Assembly (NCBI GenBank): GCA_037576215.1
Contig: JBANDB010000014.1
Location: 2,108,001 to 2,172,000, forward strand
Source of the DNA: Armillaria gallica
Lineage: Eukaryota; Basidiomycota; Agaricomycetes; Agaricales; Physalacriaceae
Length of the DNA stretch: 64,000 nucleotides
Reading direction: 5' to 3'
Shown here: in pieces, positions 23,294-35,600 of the stretch
How the letters are laid out: each line of letters starts with the position of its first letter
Position numbering within the stretch: the stretch's first letter is position 1
Notes under the pieces: generated by a model
Seen by the model: only the letters and a program-made list of their open reading frames with translations
The model's database searches: none
What the model was told of the DNA's origin: nothing
Translations under genes and position numbers: made by a program

Positions 23294-25755
23294 TGAGCCT
23301 TATGCTGAACGACCGCCCTGCGACGAAGGTAGAAAATTAAAAAGCAAGAGAGAATGGGATAAGTCAAGGATAAAGTATAATGGCAAGACAGGCAGACGAC
23401 CAGGAAGGAATATGTTGCGCTTATGTCATCCGCTCGACGCGAGTTACTTCTGCTCCTTCAGGACGAAGCTTGCCCTTTGTCGTCCTGGCGATTTCATTTT
23501 TTCTAGTACATCATTCCGAAAGTCTCGCCTGGATCGCTGACTACTCAGGTCTGCTATGAATATCAAGAAAGCGAAGGCAAACGGAGGTAACTTTTCTAGT
23601 CGCCGTCCGTACGTGGACACTCGCTCCATCCATCATCCGAAGAGTCTGCTTCCCCTGGCTGCCCTGCTACATGTACCAATCAAGAGAGACGACTTTAGTC
23701 TTGCCTAGGTGCGGACATCACGGTATATGGAAATGTTTCCGAGTTCCGGTTTCAGTTTACTTTCACCTCCACCATACGGGCATGCCTACTGAATATCTTC
23801 GGAGGTTTTTCGTTCACATGGGCTCTAGGCAGAGGTAAGGTGACCGCACTCTCCTTATATCTCGAGCGTTCGAGTCAGGCTTGCGGCAAAATTTCACAAC
23901 CGTTACGGAACCCGGGACGGAATTGCTTTGCAATGACGACTAGCACTTCTCCGTTGAAGGATTCAACTGGGGGTTTCTCACTTAGGACAGAAGTTGGCGC
24001 ACCAATTAGTCAGAGGCAAAGACTTCACGGCACGCGGTCCGATGATACGTCTGTTCTCATCTGTGCTGCGCTTCAGTACATAGAATTATCTCTGTTGTTT
24101 GGTAAGTCCTATCTTTTTCCTTCCCGCATCCCCGTTTGACAGCATGATTTTGGTGCTTACTTGTACTTTAGTCCTCTCTGGGTAATCTACAACCTCTAAT
24201 TAAGCATCTGCTATGGATGTGTCTGCATAGTCTCCGCATAAAGCGATCTGTACGGCCTGATGCGAACCGGAGTGACTGGCTTCATCACTCGTACTTTTTG
24301 TTCACCTTCTTTGCTCTCCCAGCTACTACCATTGTCAATATGATGCTGATAGCCTGCGCCGAGTAATCGAAAATTCGCCCTGTTGCATCGGAACGCCAAC
24401 CCGTTGTTGCCATTCACTCCATCATCAAGAAGCACACATGTTCTGACCCAACGGCCTCTCGAACTACAGGTCGAAAAGTATGTCTGGCACGATGTGTGTA
24501 GTGCCTACCACCTAACAATACATGAGGTCAATGGCCGATATCAGACCTTTGACACGAGTTTACTACTTGATAATCAATACTATCTTCCCCACAGCGCGCG
24601 GCCCACATCCGGCAGGGGTAGTATCCGTAGGCTACTGATACCGAACATTTGATGAGAAACCAAGATCGACCTTCGGCGTAGTGACTGAGTATGTCCGATT
24701 GTAGTATCGTTCTGTAAATACGTGTAAAACTGTATTGTATCGGGACTGATGGGAATTTGGAAATGTGCGATTGAACGCGATGTAAATCAAGTTCATGATT
24801 CGGGCGGCATGCATCAAGACAAGGAGCACAACATCGATGACTACCATCGCCGCTGACACTCACATGCGTGAATCTTGCCAAGAAGGACCAAAATCAATCA
24901 CGCATGTAGCTTACTTGCTGTACCTCAAGACACGCTCTCTCGGAGTTTGCGCACCAGTCAGACAAACCTCTGGTCTCCCAGGTTTCATGACCAATAATGC
25001 TTCGATAACATCAGAGGGAGAACGTTTGATTCTCATCGAACAATCCAGCGAAGTTACGGACATTACTGCCACTCCCCGTCAGTGGGCCGTCACGTTTCCG
25101 AACTTCGAAGGACGAAGAAGCTCGTACGACATGTCGGGCACCAACTCGAAAAGACATATCAACACCCACAACCAGGTTAACCTGCCTCGAGGACATCAGG
25201 CTGCCAAAGGGATCCTCGCCTGAGACCTGAGGCTGCGTACTGAGGGTCAGCCCTTGAAGCAGCTGACAGCATACATAGCATTTCCAATAACAGATACGGT
25301 CAATGCAGTACTCCGCCGGGGTCGGAAAAGGGATGGCATCAAACGTGTATGTCGCCGCAATGTATTCTGAGAAGGTACGGTAAGACAAGGGTTAAAGTTC
25401 AAGTAGTAAGTAATCGACGTACATACACGCGTCGACTCCGATGATCAGGAAGCGGAACCTTAATTTGATAGCGCCGTACGAATGTCATCCCATCGATAAC
25501 CACGACCTCACGCACCACGATGAGCGTGGATAACGCTGAGCGGAGGTCCGACTTAGGTTTCATTATCCCCGGCGAGAAATTTTGGTGGCTTGATCAGGGA
25601 CGGCATACACTAGTCCAAGTCCGTTTGAGTACTCATTCCGCGTTGTCATCTCGGGAAGGTTAAGAGACAGGCTGCATAAAGCACATAGCAACTGTGCGAC
25701 GAAATTAAGTTCCAAAGACGAAGGATAGGAGTCCCACACTAGCCGTTTTCATTCA
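23294..25755. other. Stretch of about 2.4 kb without a secure gene
   Basis: Several open frames of 75-140 codons occur on both strands. A plus-strand pair at 23936-24102 and 24171-24366 can be joined through GT/AG sites. It gives a segment ending in a hydrophobic stretch (FLFTFFALPATTIVNMML), but I cannot name it or find its start. A minus-strand hydrophobic frame lies at 24632-24859. These may be parts of a decayed membrane-protein gene. Confidence 0.35.
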
Positions 25756-26661
25756 TTATGGATGCGTGACTATTAATATGGATCCATGCAGTTGCTGGAT
25801 TGCTAAATCTTCACGTACGTGAGGGGTTCGAGGCCATGGTGTCAACATGGTGTTGCACAATGCCGAGTTGCATATCCTTGGAGTTAGACATCGGCAAGGC
25901 GGGTTAACATACATCAGCTCAATAAAATCCACTTCAGGAATCAGGACCTGTAAAGGTTGTTGTAACATATGTATACAAAGAATACTATTCAAATGGAAAG
26001 TAGAACTCACCTGGTGTCTAGTAAAGAACACTATTGATGGATTCGCAATTCCTTCTTACTACCGGCCTGGTAATCTCCCCAGTCAGTGACGGGGTTGGTC
26101 CCCGCTGCTGCGATTAATTTCCGAAATTCTGGGGTGCTTCCAAGAGCTTTGAACATTGAATTGAACCACGGTTCTACCGCGCTATTAAGACCCAGGTAAT
26201 CCTTCTCCGGAACGCTAGGAGATACCTGGGAATGGTTAGTTATCTTTCGATGTCTGCCAGTGTGACATTAAATATGATATTAACCACGCCCTTCCATGCT
26301 AAGAAACAGAATTTTGCATCGAAAACGTCCACGTCCCGTTTAACGGCATAGGTAAAGGGTAAATGTTTGTCCCACCTTAAACAATAGACAGCAATTGTTA
26401 TCGACGGAAGCCAACATGTTCCCTGAGACGAACCACTACCAGTCGGGAAACCAAGAGCGTCAGATGCCGGCCCTTGCCATTGTGCCAATGTTTTAAAGTT
26501 GGTACGCCCATTAGGTCTTGGGATATCCGCCCATCATATGATACGATAACAGACACATGTCGCTCATCGTAAATGAACGAGAAGCAGTGAAACTGCCATC
26601 GGTCCTCAAGCATGCCCGAGCTTACGGTAAAGATAACACCAGACGAGGGTGATGTATCCAA
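25756..26661 (-). CDS. Unrecognised coding segment (possible multi-exon gene)
   Basis: I do not recognise this. One minus-strand stretch reads as a good protein segment after a plausible acceptor at about 26228: VSPSVPEKDYLGLNSAVEPW, then FNSMFKALGSTPEFRKLIAA and GTNPVTDWGDYQAG. A further exon downstream (VLIPEVDFIELMYVNPP) follows a clear GT/AG intron. Upstream, a frame with TFKTLAQWQGPASDALGFPTG could belong to the same gene. Joining these needs frame changes I could not resolve, so the gene may be broken or have unusual introns. The boundaries given are those of the visible segments only. Confidence 0.35.
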
Positions 26662-26949
26662 GAATCCTAAAACCTAAAATTGTGAGGTCATCCAAGTAGT
26701 TTGCGCCCAAACAAACTCCTGGTGAAAGAGGCTACGTCCCAGACGTTGTGATCGATAAACTTATGCTTCGAGCCCGATCTTAATTTGGTCCCCTATTCGC
26801 TATAGACACCTCGAGACACGCGTCGATCGTCGTGGTGTTGATGGGTCCAAGTGGACGACAACTTAAGGTTCAGCTTTCAAGATCAACCTTTCAGGGAGGT
26901 GGCTAAATTTAGTAGCACTGTAAATCCTTATCCATTGACGTCATAAAAT

Positions 26950-28553
26950 TCATACAACAGCGTAGACGGTGTTCCCAATCCAATTGGATTGCGGGTCGCT
27001 CGCTAACCCAATAGCTGGAGTGGGCATACCGTTGATAACAGGTTGTGGAGAAGGGCCCCAGTGGTCTGTGGTCAATTCCACAATCTCTTCGTGGTGAAAG
27101 GTAGGTATGTGGTCCGCCAGATTCTTTGGTGGCATAACGGTGACGCGTATCACGTACTGCAGTCCCAGAAATGGTCAGCCATTATTGTAGGTATTCAAAA
27201 AAAATGCGAGGGAGCGCACCTGAACACCGACAGAGTCAACCAACCACGAGCTCTCCTTCCCCGTCGCACCGGCTTTCACATAACCTCGCAGTAACCGGAC
27301 ACCCTCTGCAAATTCGTTCTGATATTTCAGTTGGCCAGAGGTGAGGACCCACTCGCTGTGGTTTGAATTGTCGTTCTCTTCCGAATTCGAATTGAAAGTC
27401 TTCTTCTTCGGTCCGAAGGAGATGCGTTTAAGTAGTACAACCCGTATGCAGCGGGTGAGCAGCTTGGCAAAATAGGGCTCTTTGGTAAATAATAGGCTAA
27501 CAGCAAAGGGTATATCGTCCCCGGCAGAGAATCGCTGCGGGGTGGGTATCGAAACCTACGTTACCGAGTAAGTACAATAATCAAGAGGATCAAAGGAATA
27601 CACACGTATACAGCTTTCATAAACCGGTCCAGGTCTGATTTACATTTAGTGTTTGTCCAGGATGGTGTTGCCGGGGCGGTATGGACGCGATCCAACCAAT
27701 GTAGGTAGATGTCGGTTTCCTCGCTCAGTCGAGCGGGTCTTGGAATGGTAGAAAGAGGCGGATCCACTGGCTGGGTCTTCGGTAGATAATAAACGGGTAT
27801 CGCTTTTCTGTGCGTAAGGTTGGTAAGCTTGCTAGGTAAGCGGGAGGCAAGCCATACGTTTCATGTCTGCGTAGATTGTTGAGGTTTCCTTTATGGACCA
27901 TATCAATCTTTATTGCATAGGTGACCTCCACTGCGGAGCCATAGAAATAACAGTTGAATGAAGGAGGTGTAGGCGCGGTACCTCCACCGGGGGTATTTAT
28001 TTCGGTGGGAATAGGTATCGTGAACGGATGTTCGGCTTCCCAATCGAATACGCATCCCATACAGGAGGTGTATAATGGGAAAGTGCGAGAAACTATTGGT
28101 GAAATTGAGTCGCTATTGGTGCCCCGATAAGGGCGGAAAGTCGTTAGACGACCTTCGAACTGGGTAGATTGAATAAAGAGCCATCAAAAGATGAACAGAA
28201 AAACTGCATATCGAAACGGTGACTTGCTCGACATGTTGGCGTTGCTCCAAAAACTTGACACTGCCGACCACTGTTCCACCAAGTCCGTAGCTTGGAGAAG
28301 TAAGCCCCCATATGTGAGGGCCTAAATCGATCCTCATATGTTTCGTTTCGCATGACCAATGGTGCGTAGAGGAGGATATCTCTGGTGAAAATGGTTCGGG
28401 ATGGAGACTTATCTCAGTAAGTCCAGGATGGGCAGAGTATGACGGGGATGCCAGGGACAGGTCAGTATCGTATTCAGGTAGGTATTCAGTGTTAAGAGTA
28501 AGGTCGGTGTCCATTGATGGGAGCGGAATGGGCATAGGGTCGGAAGAAGTCAT
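26950..28553 (-). CDS. Arrestin-like protein
   Basis: Starts MTSSDPMPIPLPSMDTDLTL at 28553 with an acidic, Pro/Ser-rich leader (LPEYDTD, HPGLTEISLHPEPFSPEIS). It then enters a beta-rich region: LGPHIWGLTSPSYGLGGTVV-GSVKFLEQRQHVEQVTV. A later exon gives FDWEAEHPFTIPIPTEIN, CYFYGSAVEVTYAIKIDMVH and KGNLNNLRRHETYGLPPAYL. This is the strand pattern and the SAVEVTYAIKI motif of fungal arrestin N-terminal domains. The next exons carry FSAGDDIPFAVSLLFTKEPY and LLKRISFGPKKKTFNSNSEE, matching the second arrestin sheet. The C-terminus is QSNWIGNTVYAVV. Fungal alpha-arrestins recruit ubiquitin ligases to membrane proteins. No PY motif is obvious, so the partner is unknown. Exon borders around 28060-28250 are uncertain. 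Confidence 0.7.
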
Positions 28554-29014
28554 TGATAACACTAAGCGAGAGCCGAAAATATACCGGTAATGGAAAACAA
28601 ACGCTACTGCAGCCCTTGAGACAAGTCAAGGTCTAGACAAAGGGAAGGGGAGATGCACGTTCAAGCCTTGGGTATTTAGAGAATGTGAATGATCGATTGC
28701 TGCGCTCTAGATTGTTCGCGCCGATTCGGACTATCCCGGATCTTCTGCAAACATAAGCCAAACGTGGGCTATCGTTTCCAAATACTCCCAAGTCGCTTCA
28801 TCGGGTCTTCCGCACCAAGCCTTTTGCTGTCTTTTGATGCTCCATAGTTCCAAGGGACCGCCCCCGACGGGGAGGGGCAAGAGAGAGATGGGTCAAGTCG
28901 GGCCGGAACTCGGAACGGTACTCGGTCTTTCAATAGCCGGTCATGCCTTCCCCACAACCCCGCACAGACCACAACGGTGCTCCCCGCAATTCTTGAACTT
29001 GGCCCCTACTCAGC
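28554..29014. promoter_or_regulatory. Divergent intergenic region between the arrestin-like gene and the dehydrogenase gene
   Basis: The 461 bp separating two outward-pointing start codons should contain both promoters. The plus-strand frame open at 28834-29196 overlaps the dehydrogenase start in another frame and is a shadow. Confidence 0.4.
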
Positions 29015-30235
29015 ATGAAGCCTCTTCGTCTCCTGGACCCTCTGGCTCGTATCACCTTGCGGCCCAAGAGCACGGCCTTTGTTGGTCTGGGACGCATGGG
29101 CTTCGAGATGGCCTACAACCTCTTTTCGAAACAACATGCTCAGGAAGGCGACGCTCATTTTGTTGTGTGCGATGCGGTACCCGAACGCGCAGATGAGTTT
29201 TGCAGGAACTTTCTTTCGCAGTTCCCTGGCGCCCAGATTCATACTGCACTGACTCCAGATGTGTGAGTATTCAACTTGATTGAAACGAGAGTTAACATTC
29301 AACCGATGTCTAGGGCTGCCATGTCGTCCCAGACAGTTATAACCATGCTTCCGTCGTCTCCACACGTCAAGAAAGTATATAATGAAAGTATCATTCCCGG
29401 TCTACATGCGCTTCCTCCCGATGTAATGCGGGACTCATTTGCCATCGATTCGACCACTCTGGATGTCTCAGTCGCCCAAGAACTTGCTTCCCAGTTGAAC
29501 GATCTCGGTGTGCAGACTGTCGACGCACCAGTATCTGGTGGTAAGGAAATACCTTTATTTCGTCGTCGACTACTGAACGTAGCAACTCGTATGTATAAGG
29601 CGTCGCTGGGGCTAAGGCAGGAACTCTCACATTCCTTGTTGGCGGAACAGAATCAGCCTTTGACAGATCATACTCTATTCTCTCTCTCATGGGTCAAAGA
29701 ATCATTCATTGCGGTCCATCTGGTGCTGGTCTCGGAGCTAAAATCTGCAACAATGTTAGCGTTCGGGAGGCTCTCACTCTGTACTCAGTTGAATAACCTT
29801 CTCTTTTAGCTCATGCTAGGTGTTCAACAAATTGCTACTGCGGAAGCCATGTTACTAGGGAAGAGACTCGGTCTTGATCCCGTCATATTGTCAAGCGTCA
29901 TCGGTTCATCGACCGGGAATTGCTGGTCCATGTCAGTTAATAACCCCGTGACCAAAGCTCTGCCAGATCTATCTCCCCCTTGCGACCGCGACTATGAAGG
30001 AGGATTCGCGACAAGCTTAATGCTCAAGGTATGAGAAACAGTATCCTTCAACGGCTATTGTTTCTTACCTGAGTAGGATATGGGTTTAGCAGCGGATATT
30101 GGAGTGCAAACGGGAACACCTCTACCCATGGGAGATGCCGCTGCGCAGATATATGCCAGGATGGTTCGAGTCTCGCCAGAACTTGAAGGGAAAGATTTCT
30201 CGTCTGTGTATAAGTTCCTTGAAACAAAAGCATGA
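29015..30235 (+). CDS. 3-hydroxyisobutyrate dehydrogenase, mitochondrial
   Basis: Oxidises 3-hydroxyisobutyrate to methylmalonate semialdehyde with NAD in valine breakdown. Five exons (29015-29262, 29314-29540, 29600-29754, 29810-30028, 30077-30235) give 335 residues. The N-terminus MKPLRLLDPLARITLRPKST is basic and hydroxylated, as a mitochondrial presequence should be. Then AFVGLGRMGFEMAYNL is the NAD-binding GxGxMG turn. DSTTLDVSVAQELA and VDAPVSGG form the substrate-binding signature. GPSGAGLGAKICNNLMLGVQ contains the catalytic Lys of beta-hydroxyacid dehydrogenases, split by an intron. GGFATSLMLKDMGLAAD follows. The C-terminus is VYKFLETKA. The frame is intact at every junction. Other beta-hydroxyacid dehydrogenases are possible but the DAPVSGG block fits this family best. 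Confidence 0.93.
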
Positions 30236-30522
30236 TGATTTGAGGTATAGTGCCGTTTAGAATTCTTTACAGACGATAACAGCCTCATTCTTACACAGAT
30301 CAAACTGCGAAGATCTTTCTACAATGTATCATTACCACGATTCACACATTCATAGTCAAATTCAGTATCAAAGGACTTTTTGTACATATATCGAGCTCGG
30401 AATCATACATACTATTTGGAAACGGAATGGTCATACTAGGTTCTCGAGAGTAACTCAAAGAGGTCGACTTGCATATTTCATATTCTGACAAGTAATATAT
30501 GTAGCCGTAGATCAGCACAATC

Positions 30523-32515
30523 TCAATATCGTCCTCCTCCTCCTCTCCTCGAACCCCAATTGTCATTGTAGCGAGATTGCCTACGTTCTCCTCTGTCCCA
30601 ATCACCTCCACCACGACTGTTCCTGCCCCATTCATCCCCTCCGTGACCGTATGAGTCTTCTTGTGGCGGGGGTAGCCTCGGTGGGGGCGGAGGTCCACCA
30701 CCAATTCCAGGGATGAAATCGTCATCACCCCCGTTGTCTCTACCCTGCCCGCTGTCTCCGTTGTACTCCCTACTGCGATCTCCTTCTTCCTCTTTGCCCC
30801 ACCACTCCCCGTTTCCACCATAACTGAAGCCGGGCACCATTGCGTCGTCTTCTTCGTCCTGACCACTTGTATCGATAATTTCTGGTGGCTTCTCTCCGCC
30901 CCCAGAGAATACGGAAGAGGCATCACCAGGGCGCTCACGGCACCAGAACCGGGTGGTGTGGTCATTGGATGCGGTGACAAGGAGGTGGCCGAGAGGATGG
31001 AATGCCATTGACCATACATTTGAGTCGTGTGCTTGAGAGAGGGTAGCGCGTGGCGAGGATACGGGTTGATTCAATGTTTCGTCTTCTGCACCTAGATCCC
31101 AGTGAAGAACGGCGCCTTCGGAGCCACCAGAGACAAGGATGGGGTGTATGGGATGCCATGCGACAGCTATACGAATGTTGCTATCAGATTTGCATGTAGA
31201 GTATGAGATAGGCACGCACAGCAAACTTCTTTCTTGTGTCCTTTAAGTATCCGAAATTCTTTCATGGCGCGAATATCGAAGACACGAACGGTTTGATCAC
31301 GAGAAGCGCTGGCAACCATGTTACCGTTGGGTGACCAAGCTAACGCTTGGATAGTGTTCTTATGCTGATGTCTAGAGCAGGTTGGATTGAGCATAAAAAG
31401 GGACCTTGCACAGTGAACTGACGTACAAGGTAGACAGGACGGTACCCGTTCGAGGATCCCAGAATTTTATCTGGTTGTCTTTACTTCCAGAAACAAGCAG
31501 ACCTTTAGACGGATGCCACTGGACACATTTTACGTCCCAACCGTGACCTTGGAATAAAATCAGTTTCTTCTGGCTGTATGGAAACCAACCACTCAACCCG
31601 TTAGGACACTCTCCACTCGGCTCTCTGCGAAAGACCATATGCGAACACTAGAGTCATCGCTTGCTGTCGCAAACCGACGATCGTCTGGACTGAAGCTGAT
31701 ACCGCGTATGGCTTCTCGCGAGCTGGACCCTTGCCATGCTGTCAAGTTGTTCATGTTGGGCTCGAAGTATTTGATGACACCACTCTTGTCTGCGGATACT
31801 AGATACGCGCCAGAGTGCGTGAAGCTGAAGGTGCAGATAGCGCTGTCATGAGCTTGAAGGATGGTCTCGAAATTGAATGTGAGTCCATTCCAGAGAGTGA
31901 ACTCTCCACTGGTTGAACCTGTCAGGACGCGTCTCCCCTCGGGCGTCCACTGAATTGAGTTGTCGGTGCTTTGTTCTCTCACTCGACAGGGGAAGCACGA
32001 ACCGTCACGATGTTCACGGGACAACGAATTTTATTTGTTGAAGTATGGATGAATTTTGTACACAAGGATGTAGATGAATTGTCCGGATATGCTTTGGGGG
32101 GTAATAACTGTGGGAAGAGTTTTCACAGACGCGTGCAGTGATCAACTGAATCCTCGTACGTTAATGATATATGGCGGTGTTGGCCGCAACTGGGGCACGT
32201 AGGTAGAATTGGGGCGTAACTTGCGCAACTGTGCTGCCCTCAGCATAAGGGCTTTTGTGAAGAGAATTGAAGACGTACCAAGGCCCATCGACCCATTCCT
32301 CCATAATAATCTACTGTCTTCCTTGGCCGTGTCTTCTTGATAATTTTGCCATCTAACATCTGTCGGCTATTTGCCAATTCCTGCTCTTGAATCTTGGTGT
32401 CATCGACCGGAGGTGGCTGCGGAGGTAAAAGGTGCTTTTTGGGCGTCCATTCGAGGTGCGAGTTGACAGACGGCTGAGGTAGCGCGTTCTTTGGCAGAAG
32501 AACAGGCAGAGACAT
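30523..32515 (-). CDS. PFS2: mRNA cleavage and polyadenylation factor subunit PFS2 (WDR33)
   Basis: WD40 subunit of the cleavage/polyadenylation complex. It starts [17 protein letters not shown] at 32515, and the first exon ends [18 protein letters not shown]. Two short exons follow, with [11 protein letters not shown] and [20 protein letters not shown], then NKIRCPVN. The propeller reads [20 protein letters not shown], then [100 protein letters not shown] and [20 protein letters not shown]. The tail is Gly/Pro/Arg/Asp-rich ([15 protein letters not shown]) and ends SRRGGGGRY, as in other fungal orthologues. It recognises the poly(A) signal with its partner zinc-finger protein. It is divergent from the ARF-GEF. 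Confidence 0.93.
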
Positions 32516-32636
32516 GTATAGACGGATCCAAGGAACTGAGTATGAAAGAAACGAGGACGTATTTGTCTCAAACTTTCGAAGCAAACAAATTACCTCGGTG
32601 ACACGACGGCCTCGTCTTGAATATATGCACGCCTAA
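32516..32636. promoter_or_regulatory. Compact divergent promoter between PFS2 and the ARF-GEF gene
   Basis: Only 121 bp separate the two outward-pointing start codons, so both 5' leaders and core promoters must fit here or overlap the coding regions. No TATA box is evident. Confidence 0.5.
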
Positions 32637-35600
32637 ATGGCCCACCCACAACCTTCAACGACGCGCCGGACGGTGTCGCAGAAACATGTTCTGTATTCCG
32701 AAATTCTGTCCGTCACGTCTGTCATGCGGAAGAACTCCCGATGGGCGTCGGCTACGCACTTTATGAACACGAGAGACTCGGCCCTCGGAAGCAACCTAGG
32801 GCTCCGAATATCCACCGCTGCTCACAACGACAAGCATTATGGGAGCGGAAGCAGGGAGATAGATCTAATGGTCGGATTCCAGGAATTAAAGCGAGCATTG
32901 AGAGATGTGGAAGGCAAGTGACACGTCTGCTGTTACTTTCAATATACTCAAATGATATCCAGACGTTACAAGCGTTCCTCTACCTACGATTCTCGGTCCT
33001 TTCTTTGCTATCATTCGTTCTCCTCTGTCCACCGGACCAATCACGTCTGCCGCGCTTTCTTCGCTCCACAAGTTCTTCACTTGCGGCCTGATTTCATCAC
33101 AATCCGTTTCACTTGATGCGGCACTCGTGGAACTCAGCAGCACTGTATCTCACTGCAAATTTGAACCTAGCGACTCGTCCGGAGATGAAGTCGTTCTACT
33201 CAAGATCATGTCAGTCATACAGGACTGTCTCTGTGGACACGGAACAGTGTTGGGAGACGTAGAAGTGTGCGAAATGCTGGAGACTGTTCTTACGACGTGC
33301 TGTCAAATGCGTCTGAGTGGTGAGTGGTCTTCTCATCGCGTCACTTCCGGGAGTTCAATGGCGAACTCTTAGAAACCTTGCGACGCTCCGCGGAAACCAC
33401 AATGCATGCTCTTGTCCGAACCGTCTTCTCTCGGCTACACTGTTTGGATGCTGCTTCAGAAGAGGAGAAACTCCGTGGCAATGATGAAGAGACTCAAGAT
33501 GGTGAGATAAAGATGTCGGTGTCAACAGAACAAGTCCCAGAGCAACTTCTGCCAGAAGAGCTTCCGACGCCAGTGCCGGAAGAACTAAATCCTCCACCTT
33601 CCCTGGCACCTAGTGGTCCCAGGCCTCAATGTGAGTGTTTCGTATCAATTACAGAGTCCCGTTGAATGAAACTGGGATAAATGTCAGATGGATTACCATC
33701 GATATTGGAGCTTCTCCGCGTTCTTATCCACGTCTTGGATCCCAACGATCAGCAGCATACCGATTCTACGCGCTTAATTGTCCTTGGAATCCTGAACGCC
33801 GCATTGGAGGAAGTTGGCCCTAGAATCACAGATTTCCCCTCATTGGAAGCACTCATTCTTGATCCAGGTTGCAAGTTCCTCTTTCAGCTGGCGCGATCGG
33901 AAAATAGTTCCGTCCTTCATTCCTCATTGCGCACGATATCAACGATGTTTGACACTATGCGACAACACCTAAAACTGCAGCAAGAGCTCTTCCTGGCGTT
34001 CACGATAGATCGTCTTGCTCCTACGCTCTCGAAGGCGCAGCAGGCTATAAGCAAGAAAGGTGTCTATGCTGGATCTCCTAGACCTGGAACGCCTGGCACC
34101 CCATCCTTGGGGCCCGTCGATGACGAGTTACAGCTGGAAAAACAAGCGTCTACTCCCCCTCGATTACTTGTACCTCCTGCTCGAGGAGAAACGCGTGATT
34201 TAAGTCTGGAAATCCTGAGTCAGATTTCCAGGCACGCTAGTTTTATGGTTGATTTATATACTAACTACGACTGTGACATTAATTGCGAAAACTTGATGGA
34301 ACGTCTCATCGATTTTTTAACCAAAGTGAGTTCGTTTTACTGGTCTCGTGCTTTCACTCACCAGTGTGTATGACCCCAGTCGGTGTACCCAGCATATTAT
34401 AGCGGAGGATTGGACGTGCAGCAACGAAACGCCCAATTCCTTTGCCTGGACCTTCTGCTAGCTTTTGTCAACGATATGGCTGGTCGAGCTAATGGTGTCT
34501 GTAACATTTCGTTTCAAAATTGCATCGTTTTGACCGGGTTGTTGTTCTTAGGCTTCAACCCCGTGGCCTTCAGAGTTCCCATCTCCCGAGTCCCTTCTGC
34601 AGAAGAAATCTCAAAAGAAGTTGATTCTCGCTGGTGCTTCTCGTTTCAATGCAAAGCCAAAGGCCGGAATCGCCTTTTTGGAGGAGAATGGACTAATATA
34701 TGCCGACTTGTCGCCGGAGGTTAGTAAAGCTCAGAGCCTGGCGAAATTTCTGAAGAGCTGCACTCGATTGGATAAACGCCTTTTGGGAGATTACATATCG
34801 AAACCTGATAACACCGAGGTGCTTAAAGCATTTATTGGTCTTTTCGACTTCAAAAACGTTGGTCATTTTTACCACGTCCTGTTCAATAGAATGACGTTTT
34901 GTCTCTTTAGAAACCTATGGCTGACGCCATGCGAGAACTATTGGAAACATTTCGGCTGCCTGGCGAGGCGCAGCAAATCAACAGAATAACAGAGACGTTT
35001 GCATCGATATATTTTGCGTCAGAACCAGGTAACTTAGGAGTTTCTCCTTTGCGCTGAATATGTGCTGAGCAGTCTCTCGTAGCTGAAATAAGGAGCGAGG
35101 ATGCCGTTTATGTCTTAGCCTACTCTATCATCATGCTCAACACTGATCTGCATAATCCGCAAGTCCGGGTACGTGCTATAGACTTACTTGGAGATCGTAG
35201 TCTAAGTTGTACCAGAAACGAATGTCCTTTGAAGAGTACCAGAAGAATTTGCGGGGCGTCAACGATAAAGGTGATTTCCCTGCTGAGTACCTGGTATGTC
35301 CTAATACATTTGTGTCGACATGCTCTGAATTACCGCTAGCAAAACATCTACGACTCCATACGCAAAAGAGAGATTGTCATGCCTGAGGAGCATACAGGAC
35401 AACTCGGTTTCGAGTATGCATGGAAAGAGCTTTTGACACGCTCACGACAAGCTGGTATGGTTCTATGATCTCTGCGTAGGCCTCTAGTAATATGCCTCCA
35501 GGTGACTTTATGATATGCAACACGCCCCATTTCGATATCGACATCTTCAAGTCTGTCTGGAAGCCTGTCATCTCGGCCATCGCCTATGCCTTCATCAGTT

